Shown in pieces: positions 24,713 to 33,456 of a stretch of DNA of 38,171 nt. The notes beneath the pieces were generated by a model, which was not told the origin of the DNA, ran no database searches, and saw only the letters and a program-made list of their open reading frames with translations. This stretch comes from Bacillota bacterium (GTDB lineage Bacteria; Bacillota; Clostridia; Oscillospirales; CAG-272): NCBI GenBank assembly GCA_029219205.1, contig JAQXSY010000019.1:1-38171 (forward strand). The letters are read 5' to 3'. The position numbers were made by a program, and so were the translations under genes. Positions within the stretch are counted from its first letter, which is position 1; every line of letters starts with the position of its first letter.

Positions 24713-26603
24713 ATTTTATCCTCTTCTTGTAATCGGCGCGGTTATAGGCGTTTTTTCGGTTTGTTTTATTACGGCTTATGCCTTGATGAAAAATAAAAAA
24801 GACGCCATTGGATTTGACCGCAACATGAAAGACGCCGAGATTGTTCGTCGGCTTATCGTTTATGCAAAGCCTTATTGGAAAGGCTTTGTCGGCGTTATAT
24901 TGATAATGCTTGTATCGATTGCTTATGACATAATTTCTCCTCTTATTATCGGAATTATCGAAGAAACAGTCAAGACTGAATTTGAGCTTAGCTTATTGTA
25001 TAAACTTCTTGCCGCTTACGTCGGTGTATTGATTGTTTCGCTGCTGTGTTCATATCTGCAGACGATGATTTTGCAGAAAATCGGACAGAGGATATTGTCA
25101 AGACTCCGTGAAGATGTGTTCAGCCATGCTGAACAGCTTTCACACGAACAGCTTACTGCCATACCGGTCGGTACTCTTGTAACCCGAGTTACCTATGACA
25201 CCGAGCACATTTCACGAATGTTTTCGAGAATTTTCATAAACCTTTTTAAAAATTTTCTTATTATTCTCGGCGTCATTACCGCAATGCTGCTGATTAATTA
25301 CGAGCTTGCGCTTATGGTTATGTGCTTTATCCCATTTATCTTCCTGTCTACGCTTATTTTCCGGAAATTTTCAAGAAGCGTTCACAGAAAAGTCAAAGAC
25401 ACAACCACTGCGATAAATATTTTCCTTTCCGAAAATCTGTCCGGAATGAAGGTTACGCAGATATTCAACTGCGAGGGAAAGAAGCTTAACGAATTCAGGG
25501 AAAGAAACCGGAAGCTATCCGAAGCAAGGCAAAAGCAGGTTTTTGTTTTCAGCGTGTTCCGTCCGGTTGTATATATGCTTTACATATCGTCCGTTATGTG
25601 TTTGTTCTATCTCGGAGGAAGGGGATATCTGGATAATACCAGTTTTCTCGGACAGACTCTGAACGCCGGCACGATAGTGATTTTCTATTCATACATATCG
25701 AAATTCTTCGATCCGGTTCAGAATATTGCAGAGCAGTTCAATATGCTCCAGTCGGCGTTTGCTTCGGCGGAAAAGATTTTTACTATTCTTGATATAAAAC
25801 CGACGATAACAGATTCTCCGGACGCAGTTGAACTTGACAAAATTGAAGGAAATATCGAATTCCGTGACGTCTGGTTTGCGTATGTCCCGGAGAAATGGGT
25901 GCTCAAGGGCGTGTCCTTTAAAGTTAAGGCGGGAGACACAGTTGCGTTCGTAGGTGCAACCGGATCCGGAAAAACAACGATACTGTCTCTTATGTGCCGA
26001 AATTACGACATACAGAAGGGGCAGATTCTGATCGATGGGATCGATATAAAAAAAATAAAGATTTCATCGCTCAGACGGCATTTCGGGCAGATGCTTCAGG
26101 ACGTATTTCTGTTTTCCGGAACAGTTCGGAGCAACATTCTGCTGAGACTTGACGGCGTAAGCGACGATGAGGTCATGGATGCCTGCCGATATGTTAACGC
26201 CGACAGCTTTATAAACAAGACAGATAAGGGCCTTGACGAAGAAGTCCGTGAACGCGGCAACAATTTTTCTGCCGGTCAGCGGCAGCTGCTTTCTTTTGCA
26301 CGTACGATAATTCACAAGCCTTCGGTAATGATTCTTGATGAAGCCACAGCGAATATCGATACAGAGACCGAGCTGCTTATCCAGGATTCGCTTGAAAAAA
26401 TGATGAATATCGGTACTATGCTTATTGTTGCGCACAGACTTTCAACTATACAGCACGCCGATAATATAATTCTGTTGTCTCAGGGAAAGATAATTGAGCA
26501 GGGAAATCATCAGGAGCTGCTCGCTCTGAGAGGAAAATACTATAATCTGTACAGTCTTCAGTATTCAAAGCAGAGCATTAAAATCGCTGCTGGTCAAAGT
26601 TAA
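24705..26603 (+). CDS. ABC exporter half-transporter, catalytic subunit
   Basis: The protein has 632 residues from the ATG at 24705, which overlaps the previous stop by eight bases and follows GAGGAGGAAAAG. The frame is open further upstream but that part only shadows the previous gene. An extra N-terminal helix precedes the exporter domain. The nucleotide-binding domain has Walker A GATGSGKTT (about 417-425), a variant signature FSAGQRQ (about 521-527) and Walker B MILDEAT with catalytic Glu546. It forms the heterodimer with the preceding subunit, supplying the active ATP site residues. The substrate is unknown; neighbours suggest an envelope component or an antibiotic. Confidence 0.92.
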   Translation: MREFYPLLVIGAVIGVFSVCFITAYALMKNKKDAIGFDRNMKDAEIVRRLIVYAKPYWKGFVGVILIMLVSIAYDIISPLIIGIIEETVKTEFELSLLYKLLAAYVGVLIVSLLCSYLQTMILQKIGQRILSRLREDVFSHAEQLSHEQLTAIPVGTLVTRVTYDTEHISRMFSRIFINLFKNFLIILGVITAMLLINYELALMVMCFIPFIFLSTLIFRKFSRSVHRKVKDTTTAINIFLSENLSGMKVTQIFNCEGKKLNEFRERNRKLSEARQKQVFVFSVFRPVVYMLYISSVMCLFYLGGRGYLDNTSFLGQTLNAGTIVIFYSYISKFFDPVQNIAEQFNMLQSAFASAEKIFTILDIKPTITDSPDAVELDKIEGNIEFRDVWFAYVPEKWVLKGVSFKVKAGDTVAFVGATGSGKTTILSLMCRNYDIQKGQILIDGIDIKKIKISSLRRHFGQMLQDVFLFSGTVRSNILLRLDGVSDDEVMDACRYVNADSFINKTDKGLDEEVRERGNNFSAGQRQLLSFARTIIHKPSVMILDEATANIDTETELLIQDSLEKMMNIGTMLIVAHRLSTIQHADNIILLSQGKIIEQGNHQELLALRGKYYNLYSLQYSKQSIKIAAGQS

Positions 26604-26623
26604 AAATAAAGGTGGGACTGATT

Positions 26624-28393
26624 GTGATTAAACGAATTGAACATGAGTGTGGATTTTGCGTTGTCGGAGGCGGACTCGCAGGCATGTGTGCGGCGATTGC
26701 AGCGGCAAGATCGGGCGTAAAGACTGTTATAATTCAGGACAGACCTGTTTTCGGAGGAAACTGTTCGTCTGAAATACGTATGCATGTCAACGGTTCAAAG
26801 GGAGAAAACAACCGCGAAACCGGAATTGTCGAAGAAATTCTGCTTGAGTCTCTATACAAAAATCCCGATAAAATTTATGGCATTTGGGATGGTATTTTAT
26901 TCGGAAAAATTCGGTGCGAGAAGAATATTGAGTATCTGCTGAATTGCTCGGTTTGCGACGCCGACGTTGACGGAGACACAATAAAAAGCGTGACCGGCTG
27001 GCAGACAACAACGCAGCAATGGCATACAGTTAAAGCGGATTATTTTGCGGACTGTTCGGGAGACAGTATACTTGCACCCTTGACAGGAGCAGAATACAGG
27101 ATCGGAAGGGAAGCGGCGTCCGAATTCGGAGAAAAAACGTCTCAGGTTACTTCAGACAAACAGACGATGGGAATGAGCTGTCTTATACAGTGCCGCAAGA
27201 CGGATAGAAAGTCGTCGTTTGTTCCGCCAGATTGGGTACATCGGCTGACAGAGGAAGAGATTGCGTTAAGAAAGCCGAACATGGAAGCAAGTTCAGAAAA
27301 TTTCTGGTACTTAGAGCTTGGCGGAAATCGCGATTCGATTGGAGATACGGAAGAGGTACGCGACGAACTTGTTTCTCTTGCGTACGGTATGTTTGATTAT
27401 ATAAAAAACAGCGGAAATATTAAAGACGCGGAGTATTGGCAGCTTGATTTCCTGGGATTTCTTCCCGGCAAAAGAGAATCAAGGAGAATGGTCGGGGATC
27501 TGATTATGACTCAGACTCATATTCTTGAAGGCGGTCACTTCGACGATATTGTCGCATACGGAGGCTGGCCTCTCGACGACCATCATCCAGACGGATTCAG
27601 GCATGCCGGAAATCCTAACATTTGGGGAAAAACTCCAGCGCCATACGGTATACCGTACAGATGTATGTATTCGGTTAATATCAGAAATTTGTATTTTGCA
27701 GGCAGAAATATTTCAATGACACACGCGGCGATGAGCAGTGCGCGCGTCATGGCAACCTGCGGAGTAATCGGCGAGGCGGTCGGTACTGCTGCGGCAATCG
27801 CATTCAGAGATAAGCTGACGCCGAGAGAGGTTTACCGGTTCAGAATAGACGAGCTCAAACAGACCCTTATGGAAAACGGATGTTTTCTTCCTTTTAACAA
27901 AAGGAAAATCCGGGACGAAATTATGCAGGCGCCGCTTATTAAGGAGGACACAGAAAACATTAGAAACGGTATTGACCGTAATAACTGGACTTACGGTGAA
28001 GCTGAAACCGGAGTGACTTTTCAGCTTGGAGAGAATATCGGATACCGTTTTGAATCTCCGGTTCATATCTCAAATATTCATATTGCGTTTGATTCTGATT
28101 TAGACCGTAAGACGCTTGCCGGAGACGAGTATGAAAGAATATGCTCAATGCGTGCGAACATTTTCCCAGACTCTCCGACCGAATACGTCCCGAAAACGCT
28201 TGTCAAAGATTACATTGTTGAGGGCGTAGATAAGAACGGTAATTTAATTAACCTTTTCAGCGACGATTGTAATATAAGGCAATGCGTAAATATAAAAATT
28301 GACTCTGAATTATACGGGCTGATATTGAGGGTAAACTCAGTTTGGAATGAATCTGCCGAATTTGTTCACATATTCTCTTTTGATGCAAGGTAA
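26624..28393 (+). CDS. FAD-dependent oxidoreductase (FAD_oxidored family)
   Basis: The protein has 589 residues from a GTG at 26624, eight bases after AGGTGG. A GTG at 26612 would lie inside that site and is rejected. FAD binding is shown by FCVVGGGLAGMCAAIAAARS near the N-terminus, then FGGNCSSEIRMHVNG, DYFADCSGDSILAPLTGAEY and YFAGRNISMTHAAMSSARVM. The last 130 residues look like a beta-sandwich (TFQLGENIGYRFESPVHISN). Relatives (PF12831) oxidise or hydrate sugars and other hydroxylated substrates, but for most the reaction is unknown. It is the last gene of the operon, 20 bases after the exporter. Its link to export is not obvious. Confidence 0.85.
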   Translation: MIKRIEHECGFCVVGGGLAGMCAAIAAARSGVKTVIIQDRPVFGGNCSSEIRMHVNGSKGENNRETGIVEEILLESLYKNPDKIYGIWDGILFGKIRCEKNIEYLLNCSVCDADVDGDTIKSVTGWQTTTQQWHTVKADYFADCSGDSILAPLTGAEYRIGREAASEFGEKTSQVTSDKQTMGMSCLIQCRKTDRKSSFVPPDWVHRLTEEEIALRKPNMEASSENFWYLELGGNRDSIGDTEEVRDELVSLAYGMFDYIKNSGNIKDAEYWQLDFLGFLPGKRESRRMVGDLIMTQTHILEGGHFDDIVAYGGWPLDDHHPDGFRHAGNPNIWGKTPAPYGIPYRCMYSVNIRNLYFAGRNISMTHAAMSSARVMATCGVIGEAVGTAAAIAFRDKLTPREVYRFRIDELKQTLMENGCFLPFNKRKIRDEIMQAPLIKEDTENIRNGIDRNNWTYGEAETGVTFQLGENIGYRFESPVHISNIHIAFDSDLDRKTLAGDEYERICSMRANIFPDSPTEYVPKTLVKDYIVEGVDKNGNLINLFSDDCNIRQCVNIKIDSELYGLILRVNSVWNESAEFVHIFSFDAR

Positions 28394-28410
28394 AAGGTAA
28401 TATCGTAAAA

Positions 28411-28450
28411 AACAACGCAGTGCGGATTTTTTCCGTACAGCGTTGTTTTT
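28411..28450. terminator. Bidirectional terminator between convergent operons
   Basis: A 16-bp stem with one A-A mismatch and one wobble (28411-28426 with 28432-28447) has an A-run on the left and a T-run on the right. It ends both the rightward exporter operon and the leftward housekeeping operon. Confidence 0.9.
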
Positions 28451-28471
28451 ATTTATGATAATTTGTGGTTT

Positions 28472-29074
28472 TTAAAGCATTTCGTTTATTTCATTTTTTA
28501 TTGTTTCAACATTTTCGTCGACATGAAGGGAGATATCGCGAATTTTTGTGCGCAATTCAAGCATAATTTTCTTAAACTCATCCGAAGATTCACCTGTACA
28601 GGAAGAAAAGCGTTCAAAATACTCGTCAAACAAGGCAAAGAGACTCCGCTGAGTACGTTCAAGCAGCAGACGCGACATTACCGACGCCTCAAGTTTTGTG
28701 GTTTCGGATTCTTCCGCTGCCCGGCAGACGATTTTATCAGCTTCATTCTGAGCCATCAGTAAAACTTTTCCGACTTTTGAAGAAATATCGGATTCGCTTG
28801 TCATTTCTGAAAGCTTTGTTTCAAGCCGATTAATTTCCTGCTTCAGACGATCGATTTCCTCGGTGTCCGGCTCCTTAACGGGCTGCTCAACCGTTTGATT
28901 ATGTTTTTTCAGCAGTTCGTTTTCAATTCTTAAAAGATCGATTTCATGTTTCAGTCGCTTGGTTTCGGAATCAAAGCGAATGTTCATGTCCTCAATATAT
29001 TTGTTTACGTCACTTTTGTTGTAGCCACTGCCGGCTTTTCTGAATATAATTGAACAGTCGTTTGAATTATTCAT
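28472..29074 (-). CDS. DivIVA-like coiled-coil protein
   Basis: The protein has 200 residues. The N-terminus (FRKAGSGYNKSDVNKYIEDM, about 11-30) resembles the DivIVA/GpsB membrane-binding turn and first helix. Long coiled-coil stretches rich in Glu, Lys, Arg and Leu follow (about 32-95 and 100-200), separated by a short Pro-containing break. DivIVA-type proteins mark negatively curved membrane at poles and septa and recruit division or wall-growth factors. The exact paralogue cannot be fixed. It is the last gene of the leftward housekeeping group, 78 bases after the HAD gene. GGAG lies ten bases before the ATG, and a TTGACA without a clear -10 lies upstream. Confidence 0.7.
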   Translation of the reverse strand: MNNSNDCSIIFRKAGSGYNKSDVNKYIEDMNIRFDSETKRLKHEIDLLRIENELLKKHNQTVEQPVKEPDTEEIDRLKQEINRLETKLSEMTSESDISSKVGKVLLMAQNEADKIVCRAAEESETTKLEASVMSRLLLERTQRSLFALFDEYFERFSSCTGESSDEFKKIMLELRTKIRDISLHVDENVETIKNEINEML

Positions 29075-29152
29075 GGTTTAGCGTCTCCGTTTCGTTAGAA
29101 TTTGCGAATATGCGAAAATCAGTTGTCAAAAACGCTGAATATCAAAACAGAA

Positions 29153-30007
29153 TCAATAAGAACTCAAAAGTGCTTCTCCGGCTTCCGAAAGAGACGGAAG
29201 TATTACGTCCGGGCGAAGATTTTCGGGAAGTTCTGCTACGTCTTCCGCGGTGCTTTCACCCGTGAGGACAAGTATTGAATGAGCTCCGTTTCGTTTGCCG
29301 AATGCAATGTCTGTATAAAGCCTGTCGCCGAAAATGCAGATTTCATTTGCAGCGACTCCGTATTCCGCGCAGATAAGCTCCAAAGCGTCTGCGTACGGCT
29401 TTCCGAAATATCTTGGTACAGCTCCTGTGGAAGCGGTTATAAAAGCCGTAATTGCGCCGCTGTCGGGAATAAATCCGTTTTCCGTAGGACAATTCAGATC
29501 GGGATGAGTTGACAAAAATTCCGAGCCGTTTCGGATGAGATCGCAGGCTGTCATGAGTTTTTTATAAGTAAGCGTTGTGTCAAAGCTTGTAACGACAATT
29601 TCGGAACGGTCGTTAAGCTCTATACCGGAGTTACGAAACTGTTCCTCAAGCTCCGGCGTTCCCACAAGATATACCGGCCGGCCTGCGCGCTGTGATTGTA
29701 AAAATCGTATTGTGACGTCGCCTGATGTTAAAAGCTCATTGCGTTGCGGCTCAAATCCCATTTTGGACAATTTGTTTATGTATGTGTTGGGATTGCGCGA
29801 CGCATTATTTGTAAAGAAAAGAATTTTTTTGCCACAGTCGCGAAGATTTTTTATGAAATTTACGGCGCTGGGAAAAACGCAGTCGCCGAGGTAGATTGTG
29901 CCGTCCATATCGAATATGAACAGCTTTGTCTCTTTAAACAAACCGGCGGCACGCTCAATCTGTGAGTTTAACGATTGGGATTTGCGTGCTTCTTGAATAT
30001 CTCGCAT
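29153..30007 (-). CDS. HAD-IIA family sugar phosphatase (NagD-like)
   Basis: The protein has 284 residues. HAD motif I FIFDMDGTIYLGD (Asp33, Asp35), motif II FFTNNASRNP, and motif IV IFGDRLYTDIAFGKRNGAHS are clear, with the C2-type cap typical of NagD/4-nitrophenylphosphatase proteins. These cytoplasmic enzymes dephosphorylate nucleotides or sugar phosphates such as glycerol-phosphate or UMP. The start codon comes three bases after the rnhB stop, with AAAGG inside the end of rnhB, so the two are in one transcript. Confidence 0.9.
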   Translation of the reverse strand: MRDIQEARKSQSLNSQIERAAGLFKETKLFIFDMDGTIYLGDCVFPSAVNFIKNLRDCGKKILFFTNNASRNPNTYINKLSKMGFEPQRNELLTSGDVTIRFLQSQRAGRPVYLVGTPELEEQFRNSGIELNDRSEIVVTSFDTTLTYKKLMTACDLIRNGSEFLSTHPDLNCPTENGFIPDSGAITAFITASTGAVPRYFGKPYADALELICAEYGVAANEICIFGDRLYTDIAFGKRNGAHSILVLTGESTAEDVAELPENLRPDVILPSLSEAGEALLSSY

Positions 30008-30010
30008 TGT

Positions 30011-30622
30011 TCAGATACCTTTCAGAAAGCTTTTACGATGGCACGGTGTAATTCCGTATTTTTTGATCGCCGCATAGTGTTCCTTTGTTCCGTATCCTTT
30101 GTGACGTGCGAAGCCGTATTCGGGATAAAGCGCGTCAAGTTCATAGCATACACGGTCTCGCGATACTTTTGCAAGTATTGACGCGGCAGCAATCGACGGC
30201 GAAATTGCGTCGCCGTGTACGACGGTTACTGTTTCAAAGTCAAAGCCACGTGCGATATTCCCGTCAACGAACACAAGCGATGGAGATATGCTAAGCGAAT
30301 TTACTGCACGCCGCATGGCAAGTTGGGCGGCATTGAGAATATTGAATTCTTCAATTTCTTCAACGGAGGCGGAGGCAATTGAATATGAGGACGCAACAGA
30401 TACGATTTCGTCAAAAAGCTGCGTACGCTTCTTTTCAGAAAGCTTTTTTGAATCATTGAGGCCGTCAATTATTGTTCCGCGCTCCAGGATTACGGCTGCT
30501 GCATAAACCGGTCCGGCAAGCGGTCCTCTTCCTGCTTCGTCTGTCCCGCAAATTACAGAATAACCGAGCGAGGCGTATTTTTCTTCAAGCTCATAGGAGA
30601 GTTTCATGTTGCTGCATTTCAT
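30011..30622 (-). CDS. rnhB: Ribonuclease HII
   Basis: The protein has 203 residues. VICGTDEAGRGPLAGPVYAA (Asp28, Glu29) is the RNase HII active-site signature, FVDGN holds another metal-binding aspartate, and GDAISPSIAAASILAKVSRD plus YGFARHKGYGTKEH complete the set. It removes ribonucleotides misincorporated in DNA and degrades RNA-DNA hybrids. The ATG at 30622 is two bases after the rbgA stop; a second ATG at 30607 is possible and neither has an evident ribosome-binding site. The rbgA-rnhB order is standard in Firmicutes. Confidence 0.96.
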   Translation of the reverse strand: MKCSNMKLSYELEEKYASLGYSVICGTDEAGRGPLAGPVYAAAVILERGTIIDGLNDSKKLSEKKRTQLFDEIVSVASSYSIASASVEEIEEFNILNAAQLAMRRAVNSLSISPSLVFVDGNIARGFDFETVTVVHGDAISPSIAAASILAKVSRDRVCYELDALYPEYGFARHKGYGTKEHYAAIKKYGITPCHRKSFLKGI

Positions 30623-30624
30623 AG

Positions 30625-31488
30625 TTAAGGCGTTTCAAGTGATATTCTGCCGATAATTCCCCCGCGGAATTCATCGAGAAGCATAACGGCGGTGCGTTCG
30701 TAGCTGACTTCGCCTCCGCTTATAAGAAATCCGCGCTTTCTTCCGATAGTTTCAAATAATTCATAGTCCTGATAGTCGTCGTATTGCGACATTTCACCAA
30801 GCTTGTATCTTTCAGACAGATAATCCGGATATTTTTTTCTCAAACGTCCGCAGAGAAGAACCGCTATTGTTTCCGTGTCGAGTATCTGATCTCTGATAGC
30901 GCCGGTCATAGCCAGATTTTCTCCAACTCTCTTTTCATCAAACTTGGGCCAAAGCACACCCGGAGTATCGAGCAGTACAAGCCCGGACGAGGTGGTTACC
31001 CATTGTTTGTCGGTTGTGACGCCGGGACGGTCTTCAACCTTTGCCCGCTTGCCTCCGGCAAGCTTGTTGATGAAGGATGACTTTCCAACATTCGGAATGC
31101 CGCACACAAGCGCCTTGACCGTGCGTCCGCTCATTCCTCGGTCTTCATATTTTTGCAGCTTTTCGGATAGAATGGCGTTAACCGCCTTTGGAATGTCGGA
31201 AATGCCGGAATTTGTAATACAATCAGCAAATATACAGCTTTGACCGTGACTGCGGTAATAATCTCGCCATTTTGCGGATATTGCCGGATCTGCAAGTGAC
31301 GATTTTGTCAGAATCGTAAGCACAGGCTTTTGTCCGACGATTTTTTTAAGCTCCGGATTTTTGGAACTGTAAGGAATTCTGGCGTCAAGAAGCTCAAGGA
31401 CGATATCAACTTCCGGAAGCATTTCCTTAATCATACGGCGGGTTTTGGCCATATGACCGGGAAACCATTGTATATTCTGTGAAGGCAT
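30625..31488 (-). CDS. rbgA: Ribosome-biogenesis GTPase RbgA/YlqF-like, unusual G4 motif
   Basis: The protein has 287 residues and is a circularly permuted GTPase. It starts with QWFPGHMAKTRR, continues with LELLDARIPYSSKNP, the G4 region (ILTKSSLADP), then P-loop G1 GIPNVGKSS and G3 DTPGVLWPK, and a C-terminal RNA-binding helical domain. RbgA helps late 50S maturation, around uL6/uL16 incorporation. Oddity: the guanine-specificity motif, normally NKxD (as in LNKADLADP), reads TKSS, losing both the Asn and the Asp. The rest of the GTPase core is normal. AGGAG precedes the ATG. It sits between lepB and rnhB as in other Firmicutes. Confidence 0.93.
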   Translation of the reverse strand: MPSQNIQWFPGHMAKTRRMIKEMLPEVDIVLELLDARIPYSSKNPELKKIVGQKPVLTILTKSSLADPAISAKWRDYYRSHGQSCIFADCITNSGISDIPKAVNAILSEKLQKYEDRGMSGRTVKALVCGIPNVGKSSFINKLAGGKRAKVEDRPGVTTDKQWVTTSSGLVLLDTPGVLWPKFDEKRVGENLAMTGAIRDQILDTETIAVLLCGRLRKKYPDYLSERYKLGEMSQYDDYQDYELFETIGRKRGFLISGGEVSYERTAVMLLDEFRGGIIGRISLETP

Positions 31489-31505
31489 TTCAGTCTCCTG
31501 TATAA

Positions 31506-32063
31506 TCAGTTAAAGAAGGTAAGCGGGTTTAAACGCATTATAACCTTGCCGATGATATATCTTGTATCGACCGCTCCGACCCTTGTGCTTCGGCTGTCGC
31601 TTGAGTTTACGCGGTTGTCTCCAAGGACGAAAAGACACCCTTCGGGAACCGTATAAGAATCGCCGTAAGCCCAGCCGGTCATCGGACGTTCAAGCTTGTT
31701 CAGATATGGCTCGTCGATTATTTCGCCGTTTACTTTTATGACCCATTCGTCAAAATCTATTTCAACCGTATCTCCCTCTGTTGCGATTATGCGTTTTACC
31801 AGGGGATTGTTGTTATTTACGCCGGGCTTTTGAAAAACGATGATATCTCCGCGCTTCGGTGTATAAAAAAGCTCGGAAATGATAAGCGGCTCGCCGTGGT
31901 GGAGGGTGTCAACCATTGACGATCCGTCAACGACAGCAATCCTGAGTATAAACGTAAACAAAGTGAATACGATTGTAATTGAAAGGACAAATACTTCAAG
32001 CCAGTCAAATAACTCAGATTGTATGCTCTTGGTATTGACGTCTGTTTGGGCTTCGTTATTCAT
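31506..32063 (-). CDS. lepB: Signal peptidase I
   Basis: The protein has 185 residues with one N-terminal membrane helix (about 22-43). The catalytic serine lies in GSSMVDTL (Ser49) and the general-base lysine in NPLVKRIIATEGDTV (Lys90). The GDNRVNSSDSRS box is present near the C-terminus. The position after SM is usually followed by x-Pro-T, but here Asp replaces Pro. The enzyme removes signal peptides from exported proteins at the outer face of the membrane. AAAGGAA precedes the ATG, which lies four bases after the apgM stop. Confidence 0.95.
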   Translation of the reverse strand: MNNEAQTDVNTKSIQSELFDWLEVFVLSITIVFTLFTFILRIAVVDGSSMVDTLHHGEPLIISELFYTPKRGDIIVFQKPGVNNNNPLVKRIIATEGDTVEIDFDEWVIKVNGEIIDEPYLNKLERPMTGWAYGDSYTVPEGCLFVLGDNRVNSSDSRSTRVGAVDTRYIIGKVIMRLNPLTFFN

Positions 32064-32067
32064 AATA

Positions 32068-33273
32068 TCAATTTCCTTTGCTTCCGATCATTTTTGACAA
32101 TAAATCGTATCCATGCGGCAAATATTCGCCTGTGTCAGCAGCATTTTTTTCGGTGAAAGAGGGAATTCCTTTGTGTTTGTTTTCCGAATTCCAGATCATA
32201 AAAGGAACAGGGTCTATCGTGTGTGTTCTGCGGGATATTGGAGTCGGATGATCCGGAAGCGACATTATTGAGAATGGCTCGCCGCTTTTTGACAGATAGT
32301 CGTATACCGGCTTGAGTATTTTTTTGTCGATAAGTTCAATCGAAAGCACCTTGTTGTCAAGCTCGGCGCGATGACCGCATTCATCCGGCGCCTCAACATG
32401 AACGTAAACAAAGTCAAATCCATCCTCAAAGGCTTTTATAGCCGCATCGGCTTTGCCTTTATAGTTGGTTTTTACATTTCCGGTTGCGCCTTCAACGTCG
32501 ATCGATTCCATGCCTGCGCAAAGACCGATTCCCTTTATAAGATCGACCGCTGAAATGACAGCGCCCTTAAGTCCCCATTTTTTGCAGAAATCCGGAAGCG
32601 CGGGCTTTGCACCCGGACTCCAGAGCCAGATGGAATTGGCAGGCCTGAGTCCTCTGCTTCTGCGGCTTACATTAACGGGGTGATCCTTCAGGATAAGTTC
32701 GCTTTCGCGGTACAATGACGCATAAGGCTCCGGCGGAAGGTATTCGCGAATACACTTTCCAAGTATGTCGTGAGGACGTGCAAAATCACCGTAAGCAGGC
32801 GGATTTTTCCATATCAGACAGTGACGGTAGCTTATTCCCGGGTAAAATTTGCGCGAGCCGTTCCCGAGAATTTTATCAACAGAGGCAATTAACTCTGCGG
32901 CTTCCTCGGTCGTTATTTCGTCTGCACTGTGATCTATCATTGTGCGGCCGTCATAATCTCCGTCATCGGAAACTGTGACTACGTTGCATCTGAAGGCAAT
33001 CTCATCCGGCTTCATATCGATGCCCATGGATACAGCCTCAAGCGGTGAACGGCCTTTTGAATAAATTTTTGGATCGTATGAAAGAATAGCAAGGTTTGCC
33101 GTGTCGCTTTCCGGAACCATACCCTGGGGAACATTTGAAACGGTGCCGCAGTACGCTTCTTTTGAGAGCATATCGAGGCAGGGTTTGTCAGCAGCCTCAT
33201 AGGGCGTGCGTCCGCCGAGATCTTTGCAGGGAATGTCGGCGGCTCCGTCAAATACCAGAACAAAGTACTTCAT
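32068..33273 (-). CDS. apgM: Cofactor-independent phosphoglycerate mutase, archaeal type (ApgM)
   Basis: The protein has 401 residues, as expected for the ApgM family rather than the longer GpmI (about 510). The N-terminus YFVLVFDGAADIPCKDLGGR carries a metal-binding Asp, VPESDTANLAILSYDP the phosphorylated-serine loop, and YVHVEAPDECGHRAELDNK plus MSLPDHPTPI the other metal ligands. It interconverts 3- and 2-phosphoglycerate in glycolysis; relatives act on homoserine phosphate or cofactor-like substrates. It is first in the leftward operon apgM-lepB-rbgA-rnhB-HAD-divIVA-like. The ribosome-binding site is weak. Confidence 0.92.
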   Translation of the reverse strand: MKYFVLVFDGAADIPCKDLGGRTPYEAADKPCLDMLSKEAYCGTVSNVPQGMVPESDTANLAILSYDPKIYSKGRSPLEAVSMGIDMKPDEIAFRCNVVTVSDDGDYDGRTMIDHSADEITTEEAAELIASVDKILGNGSRKFYPGISYRHCLIWKNPPAYGDFARPHDILGKCIREYLPPEPYASLYRESELILKDHPVNVSRRSRGLRPANSIWLWSPGAKPALPDFCKKWGLKGAVISAVDLIKGIGLCAGMESIDVEGATGNVKTNYKGKADAAIKAFEDGFDFVYVHVEAPDECGHRAELDNKVLSIELIDKKILKPVYDYLSKSGEPFSIMSLPDHPTPISRRTHTIDPVPFMIWNSENKHKGIPSFTEKNAADTGEYLPHGYDLLSKMIGSKGN

Positions 33274-33299
33274 ATAATTTCAGCTTTCAATTAAATAAA

Positions 33300-33323
33300 A
33301 TATAATATAATATTATATTATAT
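33300..33323. repeat. Perfect 24-bp AT-only palindrome overlapping the apgM -10
   Basis: Two 12-base arms (ATATAATATAAT and its complement) meet without a spacer. The palindrome covers the -10 hexamer at 33317-33322 and the likely transcription start, so it could act as an operator or simply favour melting. Low-complexity origin is also possible. Confidence 0.6.
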
Positions 33324-33345
33324 CATAATTTTCAGTGCATTACAA
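33317..33345 (-). promoter_or_regulatory. Promoter of the apgM-lepB-rbgA-rnhB operon
   Basis: Read leftward: TTGTAA (33340-33345), 17 bases, TATAAT (33317-33322). It lies about 45 bases before the apgM start in an AT-rich gap. Confidence 0.7.
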
Positions 33346-33383
33346 TAATAAATATTGAATTAAATTGATATAAATATATTAAA

Positions 33384-33416
33384 CGCGGCTGGAAACTCAA
33401 TGGATACCCAGCCGCG
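33384..33416 (-). terminator. Terminator after ftsH
   Basis: A 9-bp GC-rich stem (CGCGGCTGG at 33384-33392 with CCAGCCGCG at 33408-33416) lies 41 bases downstream of the leftward ftsH stop and is followed by TTTAATATATTT. The tail is not pure T, so efficiency is uncertain. Confidence 0.7.
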
Positions 33417-33456
33417 CTGCAATTTTTGGCTGATAGTACCGAACAAAATAGTAGGA

